A stretch of DNA of 64,000 nt from DAIQNV01 sp038748775. Lineage in GTDB: Bacteria > Planctomycetota > Phycisphaerae > Phycisphaerales > UBA1924. The position numbers were made by a program, and so were the translations under genes. The stretch covers positions 248,001-312,000 of the forward strand of contig JBCDIT010000004.1 in assembly GCA_038748775.1 (NCBI GenBank). Direction: 5' to 3'. Shown here in pieces: positions 32,401-40,873 of this stretch. The first letter of the stretch is position 1; the number at the start of each line of letters is the position of its first letter. The notes beneath the pieces are model-generated. The model did not search any database. It was not told the DNA's origin and was given only the letters and a program-made list of their open reading frames with translations.

Positions 32401-33199
32401 CCCTTGTCGGGCCGTCGGTACGACGGCCGGCGGCGTCGGTCGCGATGACGCGGTATTCGAGCTGGACGCGGGTCTCACCCGGCTCGCGGTTGGTCTTGAA
32501 CAGGTTGGCCCGGACGGGCAGCGCCGTGTCGGCGGGGTGGACGTCGCGATCGGTCCCGTCGGCGATCTCGGTGCGCTTGGGCCACTCGGCGTCGGACCAA
32601 GGCGTAAGCGTTCGGGCCAAGGCCGTGCGAGCCCCCTCGGGATTCATCGCAGCCAGAGTTCCCGCGAACGAAGCAACGCCGACCAGGGCCGCGAGAGCCC
32701 GGGCGGCGGGAGCGAACCGGAGCAGCTTGACGCGGCTCGCGCGATCGAACCCCTCGATGGCCCGTTCGATGGCGCGCCGGTGCAGGGCTTTGGTGACCGG
32801 ATCATCGTCGCTTGCGCGTCCGAGTTCGAGCCCTGAGGCGAGTACGCCTCGGACCTCGGACTCTTGCGGGGCAACGCGCTCAAGGCGCAACGCGAGCCAG
32901 GTGAGCCCGGTGTGTGACGTGAGCGCTGGGATGACCCGCCGGCGAAGGGCCGCGGCGGTGATGGCCACCCCTACGAACAGGATGATCCAACGCAGTTCGG
33001 CCGGGAGCCGGAGGGCGGCATCGGTCAGCGCTTCAACGGTCAGCAGGCCGGCGACGAGAGCGAGGGTCCAGCAGAGGCCCTCGACTACGAGCAGGGCCTT
33101 GGCCATCGCGCGTGTCGCGGCCAGGCGGCGTTCGGCCGTCGCGAGCGGCGTCGATCGGCTCTGGGCAACCGAATCGGGTTGTCGAGCGATCGAACTCAT
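29492..33199 (-). CDS. Giant membrane-anchored coiled-coil protein of the VWA operon (DUF4175-like)
   Basis: 1235 aa; the ATG at 33199 is preferred over an upstream TTG because it gives a normal N-terminus. Two membrane helices lie within the first 110 residues (LCWTLALVAGLLTVEAL and WIILFVGVAITAAAL) and one near 190 (AALVGVASFAGTLAAM). A strand-rich outer region is followed by about 600 residues of charged, Gln/Glu/Arg-rich coiled coil. A run of about 17 Gly lies near the end, and the C-terminus is Pro/Gly/Asp-rich. The layout matches the large uncharacterised proteins (DUF4175 type) found beside VWA genes. It overlaps the next gene by four bases. Role unknown. Confidence 0.8.
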   Translation of the reverse strand: MSSIARQPDSVAQSRSTPLATAERRLAATRAMAKALLVVEGLCWTLALVAGLLTVEALTDAALRLPAELRWIILFVGVAITAAALRRRVIPALTSHTGLTWLALRLERVAPQESEVRGVLASGLELGRASDDDPVTKALHRRAIERAIEGFDRASRVKLLRFAPAARALAALVGVASFAGTLAAMNPEGARTALARTLTPWSDAEWPKRTEIADGTDRDVHPADTALPVRANLFKTNREPGETRVQLEYRVIATDAAGRRTDGPTRVAVMTPQRRPADVDGRTAEVFERLIDPSVFGVDSSFAGDRTLSYRLSTEDDATTWQAVRLVNPPELVTARAVVEPPAYALASPTLAKGELALGRASDERAIVGPVLEGSSVAITAVYSSEIQLPEAELEALAQSLGAADTDVQIEADAETLSIRLTPSESVRVPLNPVDRFGFAPREETVLAIDVVPDRDPSPVIVDPVRDEAVLATAVIPTRAEARDDIGLTTLSLERLAARRPADSSGAPPEPDIEPTELGRVDLGSDPSTPNGTASIDAVLDLSVLSLRPGDEVRILARAEDARSPEAGRVTSAPRTLRVIDETELVERLRARLDQVRRASVRLDGRQGELARALPEPGEGNPPDSLAADQASLTDRLIEQRRAVEALAERQQRNALDDTALEGLLDDAQELLNEAARSSAEAAQAANNGQNDRAEEAQRDVRRDLGRLLEMLDRGEDGYVVRRALERLLDDQQRLRSATENAGEQTAGVRAEDLTSEQRTELERIAELQRELAERAERTIDELDQRSEQLDQSDPGQSQALEDAASAGRQAQVSEQLEAAAQQAEQNQTSEAAQNQQEAIEAIEEMLERLDQADRLRDRALQRVLATIVDRIKQLIDDQRGELVALAAQRAADRPDTGSLAVGMIEVHGRTLALVADAAGGPPETRLVADPLQEAAEAQIEAIDALRETPPLLEQASTAERVSLQRLTDALDLAERELEEAEERERERLLEAVRDAYREALAEQNELREETDAFVGRRLQRRERATVRALGRRQTELAERIAKIPEDNPQLTEAPVVALIHSRLDRVAKAAGEALGRADADEGVQRSQRESAELLTSLLEQLGPQSANAQDDAFGDGGGGGGGGGGGGGGGGDEPIVEIAAELRLLRDLQALTALLTREADDGQPGSAPPAELAELQRQISDEATGLLERLREDATPQPVPDEGAPEPGAPGEQDEPGPAPDAPNGANEDAGANE
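29802..29856. repeat. CCN trinucleotide tract (poly-Gly coding)
   Basis: A run of CCG and CCT triplets on the plus strand encodes about 17 consecutive Gly on the minus strand in the giant coiled-coil protein. It is a simple-sequence tract that could vary between strains, changing linker length without breaking the frame. Confidence 0.85.
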
Positions 33200-33242
33200 G
33201 GACGAACTCGCGGGTGTACAGCCGATCGGCGGCGGGGTGACG

Positions 33243-35579
33243 CTAGGCCAGGCGGACCAATCGCCTTCCGACCCATTCCAACGTGAGGAAGACGAGGATG
33301 ATGGCAAGGATCGGCCAGCGATCCCACAAAGTGGTGGTTTCTGGTGTGCCCGCCAGGATGAGCCGGCGGTTCGGAAGCAGATCGGGCAGTTCGGAAAGGC
33401 GGTCGGCTGTCAGGACCTCCCCTCCGGTGGTTTCCGCAAGACGCTCGAGGGCGGCGAAGTCGGTAGCCGGTGTGCGCAACTCGTCCTCAGGTGAAGTCAC
33501 GCGGACTTCGGCGGTCAGGTCGATCCCGGCGAGAAGGGGGTCGCTCGCGCGGACGAGGTACTCGCCCGGCGCCGATGGCACCCACGCCGATGCATAGCGC
33601 GCGGCGAGTCGAGGGCCGTCCTGTTCTGTGCCTTCGGCCGACAACGTGATCTCGGTGGGGGAGCCGTCGGGCGATCGCACCTCGACAACAAGCGAGGCCG
33701 GCGGCGCTTGCAGCAACGCTGGGTCGAGCAGCGTCAACTCCAAGACGACCGGTTGCTGGGGCACGGCTCGATCCGGCGTAGCGGTCAGGACCGCCGGGCG
33801 GTCCGCCAGCGCGAGGCGTTCACGCGCAAGCAAACGGACGAGCGGGAGCCAGAACCGCTCAAAGATCGCTTCACCGGTGCCGAAGCGGTACCGCCAGGTC
33901 TCATCTGTCGCGACGTAGATGACGCGGCCGGCGCCGTACCGTGACGTGACGATCGAGGGCGTCCCGGCCAAGCCGGCGTCGAAGCCGGCGGGGTCGTTCG
34001 ATGTTGCGAGCACCTCCACGCCGGGCTTGAGTTGGTTCGCGTCGAGCCGCTGAACGTATCGGAGCCGCGACCAGCCGCTGTCCGGATCGCTGACCGAGGG
34101 CGGGAGTGCGAGCACGCCCAGCCGCTCGGCGGCGGGCGCCGGGATGATCGTCGCGGCCTCGGTCCACGTTTCGGGCTGAGCCCCGCCCGAACCGAGGTTC
34201 ACCGGCAAGAGCGCGTCGAGCGGCGACTCCGCCCACGAGCGGGGCGTCGCGTTCGGGCCGGCGATCCACATGACACCGCCGCCGGTTTCCGCGACGTGCC
34301 TGAGCAACGCTTCGAGTTGTTCTCGACCGAACAGGTCGGCTCTCACGTCGCCGATAATCACAACGTCGTAGTCGCGCCACTCCTCGGGCGCTCGTGGGAG
34401 TCTCTCGATCTCGATATCACCCTCTTGTTGGTACCGCCTGTCGGGCGCGAGCAGCAGCGAACTCGATTCGATCGAGGTCTCGCGGAGCAGCAGCGTCTTC
34501 AGGTACCGGTGCTCCCACCGGGGGTACCCGTCGATGTACAAGACTCTGAGGGGCCGATCAACGAGTTGGATGCGCAGATCGGCGGTGTTGTTCTGGTCGA
34601 GTAGATCGCGGCCGTCGGGCTCGAAGACCACACGCCACGAACGGGGCCCGTCGGCGTCGGCCGTTGCTTCGAGCGTGACGCCCTGTTCGATCTGGTCGGC
34701 TCCGACCACGGCGGACGCGAGTTCCTCGTCGTTTGCGTTGTCGATAAGGCGGACGGTTCCCGTCAAGCGGGGCGTTGCTTCGGCGTCACCGGCCGCGTCG
34801 AACCGCACGCGAATGGGGACAACGTCGTCTTTGAACGCGGCGGGCGGTGCTTGCACGTCGCGGATGGCGACGTCGCCGATCGGGACCGGGCTGCCCAGCG
34901 GAACGACGAAAACAGCGATGTTTTCAGAAGCGAGCCGGCGCATCGTGGCGCGGGTTGGTTCGTCGGTCGACCGGCCGTCGGAGAACACCACGAGCCCCGC
35001 GACCGGTCGTGCCGCGGCGCGGCGCATCGCTTCGTCGAGGGCAACGCCCAACCGGGTGCGTCGTCCGGCGGGTGGGGCAAGTTCGGGCAAGGCCCCATCG
35101 TCGGGCACCTCGAGGTCGTACGCGGTCGCGTCGAACCCGAGCCAGACCAACCGTTTGCTCTCGCCGATCGCGGTCCACGTGTCTTGCGAAGCGTCGAGCG
35201 TGGCTCGAAGATCGGTGTCGCGCGAGACGGGGACGGCGGGGTTGCCGGCGTCGGGGATGGTCATCGAGGCCGAGCGATCGGCGAGCACGATGGCCCAGTC
35301 GCGCTCGACACTGGTTCTCTCGCGTTCGAGCCGCGGACCGGCGATGACCGCGACGAGCGCGACGAGTGTGAGCGTGCGCAAGACGGCGAGCGCGGCTCGT
35401 GCGAACGCCGGCGCCTTGAGTCTCGAGTAGGTGAGCCCGGCTGCTGCGCCCAGGGCGGCGATGACCATCACCCAGATCCACGCCGACATCGGCTCAGCCC
35501 ACGCGAAGACGGACTCCGGGTCGGTGAACCGGGGCTCGGGGGCGCTCAGTCCAAAGAGGGCGTCGAGGAACTCGTTCAC
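33243..35579 (-). CDS. Membrane VWA-domain protein with amidotransferase-like region
   Basis: 778 aa. Two N-terminal helices (WIWVMVIAALGAAAGL and AALAVLRTLTLVALVAVIAG) lead to a von Willebrand A domain with the MIDAS motif DRSAS and later VVFSDGRST. A middle domain has YIDGYPRWEHRYL and DVVIIGDVRADLFG ... GGGVMWIAGPNA, the pattern of class-I glutamine-amidotransferase-like folds seen in planctomycete VWA proteins. A C-terminal helix (WPILAIILVFLTLEWVGRRL) returns to the membrane. Overlaps the BatA-like gene by four bases (ATGA). Confidence 0.88.
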   Translation of the reverse strand: MNEFLDALFGLSAPEPRFTDPESVFAWAEPMSAWIWVMVIAALGAAAGLTYSRLKAPAFARAALAVLRTLTLVALVAVIAGPRLERERTSVERDWAIVLADRSASMTIPDAGNPAVPVSRDTDLRATLDASQDTWTAIGESKRLVWLGFDATAYDLEVPDDGALPELAPPAGRRTRLGVALDEAMRRAAARPVAGLVVFSDGRSTDEPTRATMRRLASENIAVFVVPLGSPVPIGDVAIRDVQAPPAAFKDDVVPIRVRFDAAGDAEATPRLTGTVRLIDNANDEELASAVVGADQIEQGVTLEATADADGPRSWRVVFEPDGRDLLDQNNTADLRIQLVDRPLRVLYIDGYPRWEHRYLKTLLLRETSIESSSLLLAPDRRYQQEGDIEIERLPRAPEEWRDYDVVIIGDVRADLFGREQLEALLRHVAETGGGVMWIAGPNATPRSWAESPLDALLPVNLGSGGAQPETWTEAATIIPAPAAERLGVLALPPSVSDPDSGWSRLRYVQRLDANQLKPGVEVLATSNDPAGFDAGLAGTPSIVTSRYGAGRVIYVATDETWRYRFGTGEAIFERFWLPLVRLLARERLALADRPAVLTATPDRAVPQQPVVLELTLLDPALLQAPPASLVVEVRSPDGSPTEITLSAEGTEQDGPRLAARYASAWVPSAPGEYLVRASDPLLAGIDLTAEVRVTSPEDELRTPATDFAALERLAETTGGEVLTADRLSELPDLLPNRRLILAGTPETTTLWDRWPILAIILVFLTLEWVGRRLVRLA

Positions 35580-37885
35580 GCGGTCGCTCCTCTGGGCACC
35601 GCCGGCGTCGCGGCTCGGCGTTTCGAGCCGCGTTCAGTGTCTGCGTGACTCGCTCGACGTGCCAGTGCCGATTCGGCAAGAGCAAGGACAAGCGCCGCGA
35701 GCAACGCGAGCCATGCAATCGGTGATCCGCCGTCGGCGTCCGATCGCAGAGCGTTTGCGACACGGTCGGAGATCGGGCTGTCTTCGCCCGAGGCGTCAAA
35801 GAATGCCGGGGCGATGCCCGAGCGTCCGAGGCGGTCTTCAAGGGCGACGAGTTCGGTGGGGTTCGGACGCCCGGCGCGTGTGTCGGGGTTCACGATCGCG
35901 AGGGTCCGCATCGCTCCCTGGGCGTCGAGCACGGCGAACGCCCCTGCGTTGCGCATCGGTTGCACCGAGAGACCAGAGACGTCGATCCCGACGGGACGTG
36001 CCTCGTTTCCGATCGAGGTGAGTTCGGTCGCGCCGGGGCCGGCGGTGATCTTGGCGCCGGCCGGAACCGCGGACGCACCCCTCGCTTCGCCGACGCCCTG
36101 GCGCACAAGCTCTTGCACCAGCGGAACGAACAGTGGTCGCGCCGGAAGGTCGGTCCATTCGGGATCGATCGCTGCTCCGATGATCGCGACGAGACCCGGG
36201 GTCGTCGTAGACGGGTTGGGCCTTGGCGACGAGATCGCGACGAGCGGGGTGCCATCGGCGAGCGTGAGCAAGGGACGCAGCGCCGAGCTCGACGCACCGG
36301 GCTCAGGCTCGATCGAAAGACTGCGGAACGCTCGGACGGGACCGGAGAGCGTCGCCAACTCGGCCGCGAGCAGGCTCAAGGGACCGAGGTCGCGATCGGT
36401 TGGCGTCGCGAGTGGAAGCGGAGGTTCGTGGGTGCGGGGCTCGGGGTCGATGATGATCGCGAGATCAAGGGCGGCGACGGCCTTCGATGCCCAGGTCGCG
36501 GCGGCCGGTTCGGCTTCGGGCGAGAGCACGACGAGCCCGCCTCGTCTGGCGAAGGTTCCGAGGTTGTCCCATGCTCGGTCGTCGAGTGCCTCGGGCTCAA
36601 GCACAAAGGCGGCATCGAGGCCGGCGAGCCTGGGGATATCGACGGCGGAGGGTTCGACGGGAACCGGTTCGATCGGTGACGTGCTCCCGAGCGCGGCCAG
36701 CTCTGGGTCCAGGGCCGCGGCCAGCCAGTCGGCGGGCGTGAACGACCCGACGCTGACGCGTTGCCCGTATCTCGCGCGGGCGATCACGCCAACACGCAGG
36801 TTGCGTCGCACGTCGACGACGCGGCGAACGACGTTGTCGCCCGGGATCGCGTCGAGACCGGGGGCCGAACGGAGCGTGGCGGTGAGCACACCCAGCCCCG
36901 GGCTCGGGTCGTCGATCGCTGGGAGTGGGATGACGAGCGTCGACTCGGTCTGGCCGGCGTCCCAGGTAAACGCGGTTTCGCTCGAGGCGGCGCGTGCAGG
37001 GTCGGCCGATCCGTCGGCCCGGACGCGGTCGAGCCGGAGCGCAAGTGTTCCATCGGAAGAAGGCAGGGAAGGACCGAGGCGGCGGAGTTCAACGCGGACC
37101 TGCTGCGCGCTCGCCGCGGCATCGCCCGAGCGGGCGTCGCCTGCGAGCACGACGGCGCGGAGCGGGCGGACCGAGGTGATCTGTTGGTTGTCGAGCGCGT
37201 CGGTGGCGGGCGATTCGGTGATGACGCGCGTTCCGGGGTCGAGCCTCGGGAGGTCTTGGGCCGCGTCGAACGCGCCCTCACGCCAGTCGGTGAGCAGGAA
37301 GACGAGCCGCTCGTTGCTGTTTGATCCTTCGGAGAGTTCGGCGATGCTCGCCAGCGCTCCGGGCAGGTCGGCCGCGGCGTCGGTGGGGGCGAGTTCGTCG
37401 ATCAGATCGGCGACGGCACCGGGCTCTGGCGAGGGCGGCGCGATCACGGCGTCGGCGGGCGACGCGAGGGTGATGAGCGCCGCGCGATCGCCTCGCCCCG
37501 GGTCGAGTTCAGAGAGCGCCGCCCTCGCTGCTTCCTTGTGTCGTTCAAGGGCGGTCGTTCCGTCATCCGAGACGGCGGCGGACGCGAGCGAGTTGTCGAT
37601 CAGGATGTACAGTTCGCGGGGCGTATCACCCCCGAGGCCGACGCCCCCGAGCAGCGGTCGTGCAAGGCCCAGGGCGAGCAGCGCGAGCACGAGGCACCGG
37701 AGCGCGAGCAGGAGCCACTTTTCGAATTCGAGTCGGCGGCGCTGCTGCTGGTAGGCCTCGAGCAGGAACTTCATCGCGCCCCAGGCGATGGGCTGACGGC
37801 GACGGCGCATGAAAAAGTGGATCGCGATGGGGATCGCGATGGCGGCGAGGCCGGCGGCGAGGAGGAGGGGGTGGAGGAGGGTCAT
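35576..37885 (-). CDS. BatA/VWA membrane protein (N-terminal aerotolerance-regulator domain)
   Basis: 769 aa. The N-terminus is the BatA family signature: FLHP-like LLHPLLLAAGLAAIAIPIAIHFF, RRRQPIAWGAMKFL, then a second helix WLLLALRCLVLALLALGLARP. The following VWA domain has LIDNSLAS in place of a canonical DxSxS (third position Leu-Ala), so metal binding may be altered. Long outer strand-rich regions follow, and a helix near the C-terminus (GSPIAWLALLAALVLALAES). BatA proteins pair with MoxR ATPases and DUF58 proteins, as here with DUF58 upstream. Confidence 0.88.
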   Translation of the reverse strand: MTLLHPLLLAAGLAAIAIPIAIHFFMRRRRQPIAWGAMKFLLEAYQQQRRRLEFEKWLLLALRCLVLALLALGLARPLLGGVGLGGDTPRELYILIDNSLASAAVSDDGTTALERHKEAARAALSELDPGRGDRAALITLASPADAVIAPPSPEPGAVADLIDELAPTDAAADLPGALASIAELSEGSNSNERLVFLLTDWREGAFDAAQDLPRLDPGTRVITESPATDALDNQQITSVRPLRAVVLAGDARSGDAAASAQQVRVELRRLGPSLPSSDGTLALRLDRVRADGSADPARAASSETAFTWDAGQTESTLVIPLPAIDDPSPGLGVLTATLRSAPGLDAIPGDNVVRRVVDVRRNLRVGVIARARYGQRVSVGSFTPADWLAAALDPELAALGSTSPIEPVPVEPSAVDIPRLAGLDAAFVLEPEALDDRAWDNLGTFARRGGLVVLSPEAEPAAATWASKAVAALDLAIIIDPEPRTHEPPLPLATPTDRDLGPLSLLAAELATLSGPVRAFRSLSIEPEPGASSSALRPLLTLADGTPLVAISSPRPNPSTTTPGLVAIIGAAIDPEWTDLPARPLFVPLVQELVRQGVGEARGASAVPAGAKITAGPGATELTSIGNEARPVGIDVSGLSVQPMRNAGAFAVLDAQGAMRTLAIVNPDTRAGRPNPTELVALEDRLGRSGIAPAFFDASGEDSPISDRVANALRSDADGGSPIAWLALLAALVLALAESALARRASHADTERGSKRRAATPAVPRGATA

Positions 37886-38048
37886 GGGGAGGGGACGAGC
37901 GATCGGGGACCGGTGATCGGGCGAAGAGATGGAGCCGCGACCTTGAGGGAGGGACCGGGGGTGGAACCGTCGTGTTTCTCCGGACGCCGTCCGACTTTCG
38001 GCCCGTTGCTCACGCTCGGGGCTCCATCGCTGTTGGCGCTTCGGGGCG

Positions 38049-39089
38049 TCATCCGAACTTGCTCCGCTTCATCGCCGCGTTGCGCCGGGCGATGAACGAC
38101 GCGAGGGGCGGGCCGAGCCAGTCGGACGTGGAGATCACCTCGTGGTCGAACCCGAAGCTTCGGCAGGTCTTGCCGACCGCGTCGATGTGCTTGGCCATCA
38201 GTTCGACGTAGGTCTCACGGATCGCGCGGGGGTCGACCTTGACCTGGGGCTCGCCCTCGAGCCCGATGAACGGCGCCGCTTCATCAAACGTGAGATCGCG
38301 CTCGGCGGCGTCGAGGATTTGGAACGCGATCACGTCGTGCCCACGGTGCCGGAGGCGGGCCATCGCGGCGCGGATCGTGTCGGCGTCTTCGAAGAAGTCG
38401 GAGAGGATGACGAGCAGGCATCGGTTGTTGAGCTTGCCGATGACCTGGTCGGTCACGCGCCCGAAGTTCGTTGGCGTGTCGACCGGGTGGCGGCTGAGCA
38501 TCTCGACGATCTTGCGCCACGTGCCGCGACCGGACGATCGGTTGACCTCTGCGAGCAGTTCGCCGGCGAACGTGCCCATCCCGACGCGGTCGCCCTGCGA
38601 GATGGTGACGTACGCGAGGGCCGCGGCGAACCCGGTCGCGTGGTCGAACTTGGTCCAGTTGGTGCGTCCCGAGGGGTGCTCCTTGACGCCCTCGCCCGAG
38701 GCCGACGCGAACGAGCGGGTCCCGAAGTTCATCGAGCCCGAGGAGTCGACCAGGACGACGAGATCGAGGTTGGTCTCCTGCTGGTACTGCTTGATCTGGA
38801 GGCGGTCGGTGCGGGCGAAGACCTTCCAGTCGAGGTGGCGGAGGTCGTCGCCCGGGGTGTAGCCGCGGTGCTGCGCAAACTCAACGGAAACCCCGGCATA
38901 GGGCGAGCGGTGCTGGCCCGACATCACGCCCTCGATGATCATTTTGGCGCGGAGCTCGAACGAGCCGAGCCGGGAGAGCGTCTGGGGGTGGAGGTAAAGC
39001 GAGGGGTCGACGCGTCCCGGGTGGGAGGTGGCACCTGTGGCGGCCTTGTGGGCTGGGTGTGGGGCGGGTTGGGTCGTCGAATCGGCCAT
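38049..39089 (-). CDS. DUF58 domain protein (VWA-like)
   Basis: 346 aa, first gene of the minus-strand operon. The DUF58 core is clear: GQHRSPYAGVSVEFAQHR and YTPGDDLRHLDWKVFARTD, then a VWA-type MIDAS LVDSSGSM. Later motifs are GDRVGMGTFA and VILSDFFEDADTI. No membrane helix. DUF58 proteins are usually encoded directly after a MoxR AAA+ ATPase gene; the neighbour here is instead a divergent small membrane protein, so MoxR must be elsewhere. 163 bp separate it from the BatA-like gene. Confidence 0.93.
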   Translation of the reverse strand: MADSTTQPAPHPAHKAATGATSHPGRVDPSLYLHPQTLSRLGSFELRAKMIIEGVMSGQHRSPYAGVSVEFAQHRGYTPGDDLRHLDWKVFARTDRLQIKQYQQETNLDLVVLVDSSGSMNFGTRSFASASGEGVKEHPSGRTNWTKFDHATGFAAALAYVTISQGDRVGMGTFAGELLAEVNRSSGRGTWRKIVEMLSRHPVDTPTNFGRVTDQVIGKLNNRCLLVILSDFFEDADTIRAAMARLRHRGHDVIAFQILDAAERDLTFDEAAPFIGLEGEPQVKVDPRAIRETYVELMAKHIDAVGKTCRSFGFDHEVISTSDWLGPPLASFIARRNAAMKRSKFG

Positions 39090-39124
39090 AGGAGACCAAG
39101 CCTAGCCGAGATAGACTTCTGATT

Positions 39125-39448
39125 GTGACAAAGACCGCGAGCGTTCAGAAAGGCCGTCCCTACTCGCCGTTTTGGCGGACTGGACTTGATTCGTCGATTT
39201 CGGTTCGAGCGGGGCTGGCCTGGACGTCAATTCTCTTCGCGTGCGCGCTGTTCAGCAAAGGCTTGGATGCCTGGGTCGGTTTGGACGCCCCTGGTCCGCT
39301 GAAGTTGGCCGTCGTGTTGACCTTAAGCATCACTCTCGTCCCTCTACAGCTCGTGGCCTTCGTGATCGTGCTCCGTTTCATCGGTGCTCGCATCGTGATG
39401 CACAGAGTGATCCGGCGTCGAAAGCCGTTCGGTCGGCTTGCCCAGTAA
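39125..39448 (+). CDS. Small membrane protein, unknown
   Basis: 107 aa, GTG start. Two hydrophobic helices (GLAWTSILFACALFSKGL and LAVVLTLSITLVPLQLVAFVIVL) with a basic C-terminus (HRVIRRRKPFGRL) that should stay in the cytoplasm. No family recognised. It is divergent from the DUF58 gene with 35 bp between starts, and ends 9 bp before pfkA, with which it may be cotranscribed. Confidence 0.65.
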   Translation: MTKTASVQKGRPYSPFWRTGLDSSISVRAGLAWTSILFACALFSKGLDAWVGLDAPGPLKLAVVLTLSITLVPLQLVAFVIVLRFIGARIVMHRVIRRRKPFGRLAQ

Positions 39449-39457
39449 TCTGACGTG

Positions 39458-40597
39458 ATGGAAACCCCTGACCGCGTCGCTCTCTCGAACGTCAAACGCA
39501 TCGGCATCCTCACCGGAGGCGGTGATTGCCCCGGACTGAATGCGGTGATTCGGGCCGTCACGAAGGATGCTGTGAATCACGGCATCGATGTCTTCGGGAT
39601 CCGTGACGGCTTCCTGGGGCTCATCGAAGATCACGTCGAGCCGCTCGACCGCGAGAAAGTTGCCGGCATTATCGTCGATGGCGGAACGATCCTCGGGAGC
39701 TCGAACAAGGCGAATCCGTCGGCCTACGTGACCGGGCTCGACAGCGCGGGCAAGCCGATCGTCGAGGACGTGACCGAGCGGTGTATGGGCAACATCGACA
39801 AATACGGGCTTGAGGCGCTGGTTTGCCTGGGGGGTGACGGCACGATGTCGGCCGCGGCGCCGTTCGCCGATCGAGGCGTCAACTGCATCGGTGTGCCCAA
39901 GACCATCGACAACGACCTGTGGGGCTCGCAGTTGACGTTCGGTTTCTCGACAGCGGTCGCGACCGCGACCGATGCGCTCGACAAGGTGCACTCGACGGCG
40001 GCCAGCCATCACCGGACGATCGTGGTCGAGGTGATGGGGCGTAACGCCGGCTGGCTCGCGTTGCACTCTGGGATTGCTTCGGGCAGCGACGTGATTTTGG
40101 TGCCGGAGATCCCCTTCGAGATCGACGATGTCTGCGAGACGGTGCGCAAGCGCGTGGCGAGGGGCGCGAAGGGCACGATCGTGTGCGTGAGCGAGGGGGC
40201 CAAGCCAAAGGGGGGCGAGCAGATCGTCGATCGCGTCGACCCCACGAGCCCCGACCCGATCCGTTTGGGCGGGATCGCGAAGTGGGTTGCCGGCAAGATC
40301 GAAGACGGAACCGGGATCGAGACGCGATCGGTTGTGCTCGGTCATGTCCAGCGGGGCGGCGGTCCGGTCGCGGCCGACCGGGTGCTGGCGACTCGGTTCG
40401 GGCACGCCGCGGCCGAACTGCTTCGCAAGGGCGAGCGGAACCGGCTCGTCGTAATGCAGGGCGGGAAGCTCAACGACGTGGAGATCCAGAGCGCGGCGAA
40501 CAAGCAGCGTTTGATCGAGCCGGACACGGATGACTTGGTTGAGGCGGCCCGGAGCGTGTACACGTGCTTTGGGGATGGGAAGACCAAGAGGGTCTGA
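39458..40597 (+). CDS. pfkA: 6-phosphofructokinase
   Basis: 379 aa; ATG at 39458 chosen over a GTG three bases earlier. Phosphorylates fructose 6-phosphate in glycolysis. Motifs: GILTGGGDCPGLNAVIRAV, GGDGTMSAAA, PKTIDNDLWG, and EVMGRNAGWLALHSGIA, with HVQRGGGPVAADRVLATR near the C-terminus. The Gly in GGDGT is typical of ATP-using enzymes, whereas the Lys in PKTIDND is shared with PPi-dependent and some actinobacterial ATP enzymes, so donor specificity should be treated as probable ATP. Confidence 0.94.
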   Translation: METPDRVALSNVKRIGILTGGGDCPGLNAVIRAVTKDAVNHGIDVFGIRDGFLGLIEDHVEPLDREKVAGIIVDGGTILGSSNKANPSAYVTGLDSAGKPIVEDVTERCMGNIDKYGLEALVCLGGDGTMSAAAPFADRGVNCIGVPKTIDNDLWGSQLTFGFSTAVATATDALDKVHSTAASHHRTIVVEVMGRNAGWLALHSGIASGSDVILVPEIPFEIDDVCETVRKRVARGAKGTIVCVSEGAKPKGGEQIVDRVDPTSPDPIRLGGIAKWVAGKIEDGTGIETRSVVLGHVQRGGGPVAADRVLATRFGHAAAELLRKGERNRLVVMQGGKLNDVEIQSAANKQRLIEPDTDDLVEAARSVYTCFGDGKTKRV

Positions 40598-40651
40598 GCG
40601 GTCAAGAAACCGGCGGGGTCGTCTGCGGAAGAAGGGATCGAAGGAGGTTCG

Positions 40652-40858
40652 ATGCCCAAACCCGTCAAAGACACCATGCTCGCCTATATCCTCTGGATCC
40701 CCAGCTTTTTCGGTGTGGCGGGGCTGCACCGGCTCTACTTGGGCAAGTGGGGGACCGCGGTCCTTTGGTTCTTTACCGGCGGTCTCTTTCTGATCGGAAC
40801 GATCATCGATTTGTTTCTGACGCGCGGTCTCGTTGCATCAGCGAACCGTCGCATCTGA
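40652..40858 (+). CDS. TM2 domain protein
   Basis: 68 aa, RBS GAAGGAGG before the ATG. The whole protein is a TM2 domain: AYILWIPSFFGVAGLHRLYLGKW, the GxxGxHRFYLG-like signature, then WFFTGGLFLIGTIIDLF. Two membrane helices. Function of bacterial TM2 proteins is unknown. 54 bp after pfkA and convergent with dnaB. Confidence 0.93.
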   Translation: MPKPVKDTMLAYILWIPSFFGVAGLHRLYLGKWGTAVLWFFTGGLFLIGTIIDLFLTRGLVASANRRI

Positions 40859-40873
40859 ACTCACTCGCTCCAT

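Noticed and set aside
35814..37754. Open frame of 646 codons on the plus strand
   Set aside because: Antisense to the BatA/VWA gene; Ser/Arg-rich low-complexity translation without any motif.
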